Positions 35,522 through 45,947 of a stretch of 51,621 nt of DNA are shown here, piece by piece. A program made the position numbers and the translations under genes. Source of the stretch: Gammaproteobacteria bacterium (lineage in GTDB: Bacteria > Pseudomonadota > Gammaproteobacteria > UWMA-0217). The DNA lies in assembly GCA_026981985.1 (NCBI GenBank), contig JALSHZ010000105.1, forward strand, positions 1 through 51,621. Reading direction: 5' to 3'. Numbering within the stretch: the first letter of the stretch is position 1; the number at the start of each line of letters is the position of its first letter. The notes below the pieces were generated by a model. That model was not told the DNA's origin. It worked only from the letters and a program-made list of their open reading frames with translations, and did no database searches.

Positions 35522-36337
35522 CTACTTGAACAGATGCCCCTCGTCCGGAAACTCGCCAACCTTTACCGCCGCCACATAGGCGCGTATCGCGTCCGGAATA
35601 TTGCGCTGGCCTTCCATGAAGTCTTTCACGAAGCCCGGCGCCCGCCCCGGCGTAATCCCCAGCACGTCTTGCAGCACCAGGATCTGACCATCGCACCCCC
35701 CGCTGGCACCGATGCCGATGACCGGGATGTCCAGCTCAGCAGTTATCTCATCAGCCAGCAGCGCCGGGACACACTCCAGCAGCAGCACATCCGCCCCGGC
35801 TCGCTCCAGCGACGCGGCATCTTTGATCATGCGCTCGGCCTGGGCTCGCTCCCGCCCCTGCACACGGTAGCCTCCCAGCTTATGCACCAACTGCGGCTGC
35901 AAACCGATATGAGCGCAGACTGGCACGCCATGCTCGGCCAGCTTGCTGACCACCTCCACCTGCCGTGCATCGCCTTCGAGCTTGACCATCTGCGCCCCGC
36001 CCTCCTGCATCAGCCGCGCGGCCGACACCATGGCCTGGGTCGTCGATGTGTAGCTCATGAACGGCATATCGGCCATCAGCAGCGCACGCCGGCAACGGCT
36101 GGCCACCGCTCGGCTGTGGTAGACGATATCGTCCACCGTGACCGGTACGGTGGTCTCATGCCCCTGAATCACCATGCCAAGCGAATCACCGACCAGCATG
36201 ACATCCACGCCCGCCTCGTCCAGCACGGCAGCAAAGCTGGCATCGTAGGCCGTCAGGCAGGCAATCTTTTCACCTGCCGCCTTCATCTTCTTCAGTGTGG
36301 CGACGGTGACGGATTTGACGTCAGTATGGATGCTCAT
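35522..36337 (-). CDS. panB: 3-methyl-2-oxobutanoate hydroxymethyltransferase
   Basis: A 271-residue enzyme making ketopantoate from ketoisovalerate with methylenetetrahydrofolate. Typical motifs: LTAYDASFA, VGDSLGMV, MADMPFMSY, KLEG and VIGIGAS. It follows the deoxynucleoside kinase gene after 9 bases, within the pcnB to panD run. Confidence 0.97.
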   Translation of the reverse strand: MSIHTDVKSVTVATLKKMKAAGEKIACLTAYDASFAAVLDEAGVDVMLVGDSLGMVIQGHETTVPVTVDDIVYHSRAVASRCRRALLMADMPFMSYTSTTQAMVSAARLMQEGGAQMVKLEGDARQVEVVSKLAEHGVPVCAHIGLQPQLVHKLGGYRVQGRERAQAERMIKDAASLERAGADVLLLECVPALLADEITAELDIPVIGIGASGGCDGQILVLQDVLGITPGRAPGFVKDFMEGQRNIPDAIRAYVAAVKVGEFPDEGHLFK

Positions 36338-36346
36338 GAGCCGACC

Positions 36347-36991
36347 TTAGCGCAGATCCGGTAGCGGATTGAAAAAATGCCGCCCTTTGCCAATGGTGCT
36401 GATTTGCTCGAACAACCGCTGATAGTCGTTTTCATTGTGCGCGAAGTCAATCTCGGTCGCATTGACAATCAATAAAGGCGCATCGTTGTAGTAGTGAAAA
36501 AAACTCGCGTAGGCGTCCGCTAGCTGGTGCAGATAGGTGGTATCGATCGGTCGCTCGAAACGCCGGCCACGCTTGCGAATGCGGCGCAACAACACCTCGG
36601 TCGGCGCTTGCAGATAGACCACCAAATCCGGCTTTGGCGCGGCCGAGATCAAGGCCTGATAGATCTGGTCGTAGAGACGGAATTCGGTATCACTCAGCGT
36701 CGCCTCGGCAAACAATCGATCCTTCTCCAGCAAAAAATCGGCGATGATACGTTCGTCACCACGATTGAGCGCGATCCCTTCGACCTGCTGCTTGCGTTGC
36801 AGCAGAAAGAACAGCTGCGTATGTAGCGCCATCTGCCGCGGATTGACGTAGAACTTTTCCAGAAACGGGTTTTCATCAGCCCGCTCCAGCACCAGGCTGG
36901 CCTTCATGTCTTCCGCCAGGCGTGACGCAAGCGTTGTCTTGCCGACACCAATCGGCCCTTCGACAACGATGTATTTCATTTTTTCTGTCAT
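36347..36991 (-). CDS. Deoxynucleoside kinase
   Basis: A 214-residue kinase with P-loop GPIGVGKTT, a DRLF(A) region (LEKDRLFAEATL) and the lid RIRKRGRRFER, typical of the dNK/dGK family that phosphorylates deoxynucleosides for salvage. Its ATG overlaps the folK stop by 4 bases. Its insertion between folK and panB is a known arrangement in many gammaproteobacteria. Substrate preference cannot be read from the sequence. Confidence 0.9.
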   Translation of the reverse strand: MTEKMKYIVVEGPIGVGKTTLASRLAEDMKASLVLERADENPFLEKFYVNPRQMALHTQLFFLLQRKQQVEGIALNRGDERIIADFLLEKDRLFAEATLSDTEFRLYDQIYQALISAAPKPDLVVYLQAPTEVLLRRIRKRGRRFERPIDTTYLHQLADAYASFFHYYNDAPLLIVNATEIDFAHNENDYQRLFEQISTIGKGRHFFNPLPDLR

Positions 36992-37521
36992 TCGATCAGT
37001 TTTTCCAATGTCTTGTGCTCCACGCCTGCCAACATCTTTTCGAGCGCCTCATGACCGGGAACAACCAGATCGGTCGGCGCGATTTCCGCCAGTGGCAGCA
37101 GTACAAATGCACGCTCGGCGATACCCGGATGCGGCACCCTGAGCCGCGGCAGGTCGATACGCCGGGCACCATAGAGCAGCAAATCCAGATCCAGCGTTCG
37201 CGACGCCCAGTGCACGCCGGTACGCAGGCGCCCCAGACGTTTCTCCACCCCTTGCAGACGGCGTAACAGCTGCATTGGGGGCAGCGACGCCTCAAGCATC
37301 GCGACCGCATTGATGTAGTCCGGCTGGCGTGTGCGCCAGCGTGAGGAGACCTGCCGCCGGCCACGTTTCTGGGGCAATTTGACCATGGGCTGGCTGCGAT
37401 AAAACGATGAACATTGCTGTACGTCGACCTCCGACAGCCTGTCTAGCAGGGCGACTGCTTCGAGCAGGTGGGCTACCGGATCGCCCAGATTACTGCCCAG
37501 CCCGACATACGCTGTCACCAT
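36988..37521 (-). CDS. folK: 2-amino-4-hydroxy-6-hydroxymethyldihydropteridine pyrophosphokinase
   Basis: A 177-residue folate-synthesis kinase. Motifs AYVGLGSNLGDP, YINAV and WASRTLDLDLLLYG are present. A basic insert of about 18 residues (KLPQKRGRRQVSSRWRTR) lies after SSFYRSQPM, where other FolK proteins have a short loop over the pterin site. The ATG at 37521 is used; a TTG at 37533 is possible. 12 bases after pcnB. Confidence 0.9.
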   Translation of the reverse strand: MVTAYVGLGSNLGDPVAHLLEAVALLDRLSEVDVQQCSSFYRSQPMVKLPQKRGRRQVSSRWRTRQPDYINAVAMLEASLPPMQLLRRLQGVEKRLGRLRTGVHWASRTLDLDLLLYGARRIDLPRLRVPHPGIAERAFVLLPLAEIAPTDLVVPGHEALEKMLAGVEHKTLEKLIE

Positions 37522-37533
37522 GTACGGACGCAA

Positions 37534-38844
37534 TCAAGCACTTGACGCGGGCTTCTTGCGGCGGGAACGACGACGCGGCGGCTGCCGACGCCGGGGTGCA
37601 GAGGGCTCACGCTTGCTCTTGACCGGGTTTTCCTCCTGGAACTTCGTCCACCATTCACACAGTGCCATCAGGCCATCCTCACCCGAATGAGCGCGCAGAC
37701 AGAGAAAATCGTAGCCCGCGCGAAAACGTGGTTCATTGATCAGACGAAGCGGACGTTTGCCACGGGTACCGCGCAGCCGCTGCTGTAACTCCCAGATTTC
37801 CCGCGACTGGATGCTGAACCGCTTGGGTACCGCGACATGCTTGACCTCTCGCGACAGCACTGCGTGACTGGCTTTTTGCAATGCCACAAACGGCGGCAAG
37901 CCCTCTGCAATCTGCACCTCCTGAGCGCGCACCACCGGCCGCCACAGGAACACCGCAACCAGAAACGCCGGGTTGACCGGCTTGCCTTCAGCAACGCGTT
38001 TGTCGGTATTCTTCAGCGCATTGCGGATGAATTGCTCGAACAGACCACCCTCATCCTGCTGCAACATTTCCTCGGTTTCGGGAAACAACTGCCCGAACAG
38101 CTGATACTCTCTCAGCATCTCGAAAGTATCGAAAGCGGCTCCGGCATGCATCAGCTTGAGGAACTCCTCGAACAACCGGGCAGGCGCCACACCCTGTAGC
38201 AGGTGCGCCAGATCGGTGAGAATATGTTCGGCTTCAGGATCGATACGAAACCCCAGCTTGGCAGCGAAGCGCACCGCGCGCAGCATCCGAACCGGGTCTT
38301 CATGGTAACGCTGCTCCGAATCACCGATCATCCGCAAGATGCCTTCGCGCAGATCGGCGACACCGCCGGTGTAGTCGATAATCGCGTTGTCGGCGATATC
38401 GTAGTAGAGCGAGTTGACGGTGAAATCACGACGCCAGACATCCTGCTCCAGCGAGCCATAGACGTTGTCACGAAGAATGCGGCCAGTGTGCTCGACCAGC
38501 GCCTCGGCATCCTCGATCGCCTCCTCGTGGGGCGCACGAAACGTGGCAACCTCAATGATGTCGCGGCCATAGCGGATATGCGCCAAGCGGAATCGCCGGC
38601 CAATCAGGCGCGCGTTGCGGAACAGGCGCTTCACCTCATCCGGCGTCGCATCGGTGGCAACATCGAAGTCCTTCGGCGTAATACCGAGCAGTAGATCCCG
38701 CACCGCACCGCCCACCAGACAAGCCCGAAAACCGGCTTCATGCAAACGGTTCAGCACCTTGCGGGCATTGACATCGATTTTCGACAGTGGAACACCATGT
38801 GTCTCCGCATCGAGAATCAGCGGTTCCTCCTCGCTTGGCGTCAT
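37534..38844 (-). CDS. pcnB: Poly(A) polymerase I
   Basis: A 436-residue nucleotidyltransferase that adds poly(A) tails to RNA and promotes its decay. Signature LVGGAVRDLLLG and KDFDVAT (catalytic carboxylates), the RRDFTVNSLYYD motif and a basic C-terminal tail (RREPS...RRRSRRKK) are typical and separate it from CCA-adding enzymes. GAAGG precedes the ATG. First gene of the housekeeping run down to panD. Confidence 0.95.
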   Translation of the reverse strand: MTPSEEEPLILDAETHGVPLSKIDVNARKVLNRLHEAGFRACLVGGAVRDLLLGITPKDFDVATDATPDEVKRLFRNARLIGRRFRLAHIRYGRDIIEVATFRAPHEEAIEDAEALVEHTGRILRDNVYGSLEQDVWRRDFTVNSLYYDIADNAIIDYTGGVADLREGILRMIGDSEQRYHEDPVRMLRAVRFAAKLGFRIDPEAEHILTDLAHLLQGVAPARLFEEFLKLMHAGAAFDTFEMLREYQLFGQLFPETEEMLQQDEGGLFEQFIRNALKNTDKRVAEGKPVNPAFLVAVFLWRPVVRAQEVQIAEGLPPFVALQKASHAVLSREVKHVAVPKRFSIQSREIWELQQRLRGTRGKRPLRLINEPRFRAGYDFLCLRAHSGEDGLMALCEWWTKFQEENPVKSKREPSAPRRRQPPRRRSRRKKPASSA

Positions 38845-38959
38845 TGAACTACCTTCATGATGTCACCTGAATTCCCACCCGCTTGTTACCACGACCGCCC
38901 AATGCGGCACGCTGAAACGCGCGATTCTACCACTGTTTCAGTCGGTTGAGTTCCCTGGG

Positions 38960-39361
38960 TTAATGCTGCTTGCCTGTAAACGAGCGGATCTTGCGTCGAT
39001 CACGCCCAGAGGGGCGATGCGGCGCTGGCCGTGCGCCCTGGTAGGCCAATTTGCGCAGTGCAGCAGCTTCTTCACGTTTGGCGATACTCTCCTGCGTCTC
39101 GTGATAGAGCTTCTGCGCCTCTTTCGCCGGCCCACGCCGCGCCGAAAGCCCATCGACGACAATCGTGAACTGATCCGGCCCGCACCAGACTTCGATCACG
39201 TCACCCGGTTTTACCGCACGCGAACTCTTCACCCGCTGCTGATTGACATGAACCTTGCCGCCATTGATTGCCGCCGAGGCTAAGGAACGCGTCTTGAAAA
39301 AACGCGCCGCCCACAGCCATTTATCGAGCCGGACCTTCTTAACCTCCGTATTCTCAACCAT
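38960..39361 (-). CDS. hslR: Ribosome-associated heat-shock protein Hsp15
   Basis: A 133-residue S4-domain protein that binds stalled 50S subunits carrying nascent peptide. The S4 motif VRLDKWLWAARFFKTRSLA ... GKVHVNQQRVKSS is clear, followed by a basic tail (RDRRKIRSF). The ATG at 39361 is used. Single gene, with 115 bases before pcnB. Confidence 0.93.
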   Translation of the reverse strand: MVENTEVKKVRLDKWLWAARFFKTRSLASAAINGGKVHVNQQRVKSSRAVKPGDVIEVWCGPDQFTIVVDGLSARRGPAKEAQKLYHETQESIAKREEAAALRKLAYQGARPAPHRPSGRDRRKIRSFTGKQH

Positions 39362-39520
39362 CACGACGCCAACCAATACACTGAATCTATACCCCTATTC
39401 AACCACTTACATAACAATTTATACACGCTCTAATTAAGTACCGCCCATCCCGCCATTACCTCAGCTTATCCACCTAGACTTCCTCTTTTCAACTAACCCG
39501 TCTAGGCTAATTCTCGTTGA

Positions 39521-39661
39521 CAGGATGTCAGACGGAACTTGTTGAGCAATCAGCATTTGACGTTGCCAGGGACGGCGCTTCCAAACAAGAAGCGGGGACC
39601 ACGGAAGGCCCCCTAACAATAAGAAATAACAGCAAAGTACTGTTATCGAGGTGCCATAACG
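39521..39661 (+). other. Hairpin- and GGA-rich leader of the small membrane protein
   Basis: Three stems stand in the 140 bases before the gene at 39662: CGCTTC/GAAGCG (39576-39581, 39589-39594), GGGG/CCCC (39594-39597, 39610-39613) and ATAACAG/CTGTTAT (39626-39632, 39640-39646), the last ending three bases before the GAGGTG binding site. Five GGA motifs occur, one as CAGGATG (39521-39527), the repeat unit of CsrB RNAs. It could be a CsrA-controlled leader or a small RNA; this is inference. Confidence 0.42.
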
Positions 39662-40054
39662 ATGTCAACCACACTCACATCCGCTGAGTTTTCGCAGAAA
39701 TTTTTCGAGAAAATCCCCCACAGTATCCGCGAAAGCCTGACCCCTGAACAGTACCAGGCCATCGAACAGGCGTACTCCGAACAGTGGAAACGCCATCCGC
39801 TGGATATTCGCTACTCCTTCGGTTTCTGGCGCTGGCGTTACTACGTCGTTCTGATCGGCGGACGCGACCGCCGCAAGCTGACACGCAAGCAACAGCGCTT
39901 CTTCACCCTCGCCGAGTTCTGGTTCCTGATGGCCTATGCCACCAGTTCGGCGCTGTTCGGCCTGCTGATTCTCTATCTGATCAAATCAGCGCTAGGCATT
40001 GATCTGTTCCCGAACTTTCATGTCGGGATCTGGACCTGGCTGACGGGGCATTGA
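39662..40054 (+). CDS. Small membrane protein, unknown function
   Basis: A 130-residue protein: a soluble helical N terminus (FSQKFFEKIPHSIRESLTPEQ), a basic region (GGRDRRKLTRKQQRFF) and one or two membrane helices (FWFLMAYATSSALFGLLILY). GAGGTG precedes the ATG at good spacing. No family recognised. It lies 74 bases before purB, which has its own -10 signal. Confidence 0.72.
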   Translation: MSTTLTSAEFSQKFFEKIPHSIRESLTPEQYQAIEQAYSEQWKRHPLDIRYSFGFWRWRYYVVLIGGRDRRKLTRKQQRFFTLAEFWFLMAYATSSALFGLLILYLIKSALGIDLFPNFHVGIWTWLTGH

Positions 40055-40089
40055 GCCGAAGGGAGCAAGATTTCCAACCCTCACAAGTA

Positions 40090-42647
<2,558 letters not shown>

Positions 42648-42655
<8 letters not shown>

Positions 42656-43070
42656 CCAGGCAGCTTGGCAGATTCGCATCGCCGACTGGGGAACTAGCAC
42701 CGACCGCAGCGCACTCGAGTTGGTACGGCGGGAAGTGTTCATTGTCGAGCAGCAAGTCCCGGAAGCGCTGGAGTGGGATGAAGACGACGCCGCGGCCATC
42801 CACTTGCTGGCAGTCGCGGATCACAAACCCGTCGGCACCGCACGCGTTTTGCCGAGCGGCCAGATCGGGCGGATGGCCGTGCGTAAACCTTGGCGCGGAC
42901 GGGGCATCGGTAAGGCGCTGCTGCTGACCGCGATCGAGCATTGTTCCCGCCCGCCTTTTCTGCATGCACAGGTCCATGCCATTGCTTTCTATAGCGCCGC
43001 AGGCTTCCTGCCCAGCGGGGATGTGTTCGACGAAGCAGGTATCCCGCATCAGCGCATGGTGCTCGCATAG
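42648..43070 (+). CDS. GNAT N-acetyltransferase (YjcF/ElaA-like)
   Basis: A 140-residue enzyme. VRREVFIVEQQVP near the start is typical of the ElaA/YjcF group, and the acetyl-CoA loop is KPWRGRGIGKALL. The FYSAAGFLPSGDVFDEAGIPH end is standard. The ATG overlaps the roxA stop, so it is coupled. Substrate unknown. Confidence 0.88.
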
Positions 43071-43171
43071 GTACCCAAGATTCGGGCGGGAACATGAAAC
43101 AAGTCAACGCGCCGTCACCCAGTTAAGCGTATCTTCCCCAGCTTCCAAAGGATTGAAGACAGGCCGATACC

Positions 43172-44824
43172 ATGTACACCGACGCGCGCGCCCTCGACGA
43201 CAACAAAACCCTCTCGACCGATATCTGCATCATCGGCGCCGGTCCGGCCGGCACGACCCTGGCACGCGAATTCGCCGGCAGTGACATCAAGGTCATGCTG
43301 CTCGAAAGCGGCGGCGAGAAATCCGACCATCGTACGCAGCAACTCAGTTCAGGAGAAGTCACCGGCGACTTCACCGAACCCGTTGAAAACACGCATCTGC
43401 GCCAGTTGGGCGGCACCGCCAACCACTGGATCATCAAGATGTCGGACAAGCAGTATGGCTACCGCTACGCCCCGCTGAACCACATCGATTTCGAGAAACG
43501 CGACGCCATCCCCTACTCCGGCTGGCCCATCAGCCGCGAGGATCTAGACCCATATTACGCTCGCGTTCATGACATCTGCGAAGTCGGCCCGTTCCGCTAC
43601 GAACCTGGCAGCTGGGAAACCGAGCGATTCAAGCCACTCCAGCTCGATAGTGACCGCGTGGTCACCGACTTCTTCACCTTCGGGCCGACACGCCTGTTTG
43701 GAACAGACTTCCCGCGCCAGGCCGTGAAAGCCGGGAACGTCGACGTCCTGCTTCACGCCACCGTCACCGAACTGCTGGCAAACGATGCGGGCAGCGCCGT
43801 CGAAGCGGCGCTGATCAAGACGCTGAACGGCAAGACCATCAAGGTCGAGGCAAAACACTTCATCATCGCCTCAGGCGGTTTCCAGACGCCGCGGCTGCTG
43901 CTGAACTCACGCAACAAGTTCGCGAACGGCCTCGGCAATCAGCACGACGTGGTCGGACGCTACTACATCGACCACGGCCTGGTGCCCAGCGGCAACCTCT
44001 ATCCGCATGATCCGAAGATCATCAACTCCCTCGGTATCTACGACATGCGGCTGATGGAGGGCTGCTCGGTGCTGGGCAAGCTGTCACTAGCAGAAAAAGT
44101 CATGCGCGAAGAAGGGCTGCGCAATTTCTGCGCGACCCTGTTCCCGATGCCAGAACTGCGTGATGTCGAAGCGATTCTGAGCATGAAGTCGATTGCGGTC
44201 GATCTGGCCGGGCGCAAGTTTCCCAAACAGCTGCCAAAACATCTTTTCAACATGCTGCGCGGTAGCAAGCACCTGATGTTCATGATGAACCAGAAACTGC
44301 GCCACGGCGGTACGCTAATGCCGGGTTTTGGTCAGGGCGGCTGGTCGAAATTCGATGACAACGAGAAGAAATATCACCGTATGGAATTGATGGCCTTCAT
44401 CGAGCAGACGCCCGACCCTGACAACCGCGTCACGCTGATCGATGACCGCGATGAACTGGGCTGCCAGAAGATTCAGGTGCACTACGAATGGAAGGAAGAC
44501 GACATCCGCAGTATCGCCCGTGCGCAGGAAATCATGTGGGAGGCACTGGACGAGCTTGGCATCGGCAGAATCGAGCCGCCCGAGCGGCCCGGCGGCCTGC
44601 CTCGCGTTGGCTCCGAAGGGCTGCACCATCTGATGGGCACAACGCGCATGTCCGACGACCCCAAGCTTGGCGTGGTGGACAGCAGCTGCACCGTACACGG
44701 CATCGGCAACCTGCACATCGCCAGCAGTTCCGTATTTCCCACCGGTGGCTATGCCAACCCGACCATCACGATTCTGGCACTGGCGCTGCGGCTGGCGGAG
44801 CATTTGAAGCAGGATTTTCGATGA
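43172..44824 (+). CDS. GMC-family FAD oxidoreductase
   Basis: A 550-residue flavoprotein with the FAD fold ICIIGAGPAGTTLAREF, the second motif LRQLGGTANHW, and the C-terminal GMC domain (GTTRMSDDPKLGVVDSSC ... PTGGYANPTITI). GMC enzymes oxidise alcohols, sugars or sterols; the substrate here is unknown. No signal peptide is seen, so it is cytoplasmic or peripheral. A strong terminator follows after about 100 bases. Confidence 0.88.
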   Translation: MYTDARALDDNKTLSTDICIIGAGPAGTTLAREFAGSDIKVMLLESGGEKSDHRTQQLSSGEVTGDFTEPVENTHLRQLGGTANHWIIKMSDKQYGYRYAPLNHIDFEKRDAIPYSGWPISREDLDPYYARVHDICEVGPFRYEPGSWETERFKPLQLDSDRVVTDFFTFGPTRLFGTDFPRQAVKAGNVDVLLHATVTELLANDAGSAVEAALIKTLNGKTIKVEAKHFIIASGGFQTPRLLLNSRNKFANGLGNQHDVVGRYYIDHGLVPSGNLYPHDPKIINSLGIYDMRLMEGCSVLGKLSLAEKVMREEGLRNFCATLFPMPELRDVEAILSMKSIAVDLAGRKFPKQLPKHLFNMLRGSKHLMFMMNQKLRHGGTLMPGFGQGGWSKFDDNEKKYHRMELMAFIEQTPDPDNRVTLIDDRDELGCQKIQVHYEWKEDDIRSIARAQEIMWEALDELGIGRIEPPERPGGLPRVGSEGLHHLMGTTRMSDDPKLGVVDSSCTVHGIGNLHIASSSVFPTGGYANPTITILALALRLAEHLKQDFR

Positions 44825-44923
44825 TCAAGCATTGACGGTGCGCACGCTCGCCGCGCGCGCACCCTGCTGATTCTGGAGAGATGGGAGGCTCATGCCATGC
44901 GGATGAACGCCAATATGTACGTT

Positions 44924-44953
44924 AAAAAAACGGCGCCGAAGCGCCGTTTTTTT
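44924..44953. terminator. Rho-independent terminator after the GMC gene
   Basis: Perfect stem AAAAAAACGGCGC / GCGCCGTTTTTTT around CGAA. The T-run on the plus strand serves the GMC gene. The MITE-like element begins just beyond it, and part of its T-run forms the left direct repeat. Confidence 0.94.
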
Positions 44954-44956
44954 CTA

Positions 44957-45088
44957 CTCAAGTTTCAGAGTTCATCACGGTTGAGGCCAGCACTATCCGT
45001 AGCAACACGACTACCGCGTCTGACAGCTTCCCCCTTTGCGAAAGGGGGGGAACTGGCTGATGTGCAGATCTGAACTCCGAAACTTGAG
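44957..45088. mobile_element. MITE-like element, copy 2 (terminal inverted repeats)
   Basis: The left end CTCAAGTTTCAGAGTTCA (44957-44974) and right end TGAACTCCGAAACTTGAG (45071-45088) are inverted with one mismatch. Flanking TTTCTA at 44951-44956 and 45089-45094 is a perfect direct repeat. 132 bp, non-coding, with an internal CCCCCTTTGCGAAAGGGGG hairpin. The ends match those of the element at 750-957; the cores differ. Confidence 0.72.
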
Positions 45089-45109
45089 TTTCTACCATCG
45101 GGCAGACAA

Positions 45110-45697
45110 TCAGCCGCCGAAGTTGCTGGCAACAAAATCCCAGTTGACCAGGTTCCAGAAGTTCTCGACATACTTGGGACGCATATTGCGGTAGTCGATG
45201 TAGTACGCATGCTCCCAGACGTCGCAGGTCATCAGCGGCGTCTTGCCTTCTTCAGTCAGGGGGCAGCCGGCGTTGCTGGTGTTCATGATTTCGACCGAAC
45301 CATCGGTGTTCTTGACCAACCAGGTCCAGCCGGAGCCGAAGTTGCCAACGCAGGAAGCTGCGTACTTTTCCTTGAACTCGGCGAAGGAGCCGAAAGCAGC
45401 ATTGATGGCATCAGCCAATGCGCCAGTAGGCTCACCGCCACCGTTGGGGCTGAGGCAGTTCCAGTAGAAGGTGTGATTCCAGACCTGAGCAGCGTTGTTG
45501 AAGATGCCGCCGGCTGGTGCGCTTTTAATGATGTCTTCGAGTTCCTTCTCTTCGAACTCGGTGCCTTTGATCAGGTTATTCAGGTTGGTGACATAAGCCT
45601 GGTGGTGCTTGCCATGGTGATACTCAAGGGTCTCGGCGGAAATATGGGGTTCCAGTGCATCTTGTGCAAAGGGAAGTGATGGTAATTTATGCTCCAT
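45110..45697 (-). CDS. sodB: Superoxide dismutase, iron type
   Basis: A 195-residue enzyme. Metal ligands: His27 ([13 protein letters not shown]), the His of VWNHTFYW, and Asp/His of [19 protein letters not shown] and [11 protein letters not shown] favour the iron form. No signal peptide, so cytoplasmic. ATG 45697 follows GACAGGAGCG. Single gene. Confidence 0.95.
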   Translation of the reverse strand: MEHKLPSLPFAQDALEPHISAETLEYHHGKHHQAYVTNLNNLIKGTEFEEKELEDIIKSAPAGGIFNNAAQVWNHTFYWNCLSPNGGGEPTGALADAINAAFGSFAEFKEKYAASCVGNFGSGWTWLVKNTDGSVEIMNTSNAGCPLTEEGKTPLMTCDVWEHAYYIDYRNMRPKYVENFWNLVNWDFVASNFGG

Positions 45698-45901
45698 GTT
45701 CGCTCCTGTCAGCGTATTTTTAGAACTGTTCAAAAAGAGCGGCTAGTGTAGCAAAGCGGCGGGAATAAGGTGATAACCCGTGAGTGAGGTGAGGCAATAA
45801 TCCTGCCAGCGGCCCGCTGATACCCGAGTTCCGGGACATGAGGATTGAGCGCCACAGCATTTGTCAAAACATGGTGACCTTTTCTGCCCCCCTCTCCCCA
45901 G

Positions 45902-45923
45902 CCCTCTCCCCCAGGGGAGAGGG
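45902..45923. repeat. Palindromic repeat, REP-like
   Basis: A perfect 10-bp stem CCCTCTCCCC / GGGGAGAGGG with a 2-base loop, preceded by a partial direct copy (CCTCTCCCC). It has no T-run. Similar CCCTCTCCC/GGGAGAGGG palindromes are dispersed in many proteobacterial genomes as far as I recall. It lies in the 250-base gap between sodB and the end of the large dehydrogenase gene. Confidence 0.6.
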
Positions 45924-45947
45924 AGCCATGAATGCTGATACTTTACG

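Noticed and set aside
45902-45923. Terminator for the large dehydrogenase gene
   Set aside because: Strong palindrome but no T-run on either side; it fits a dispersed repeat better.
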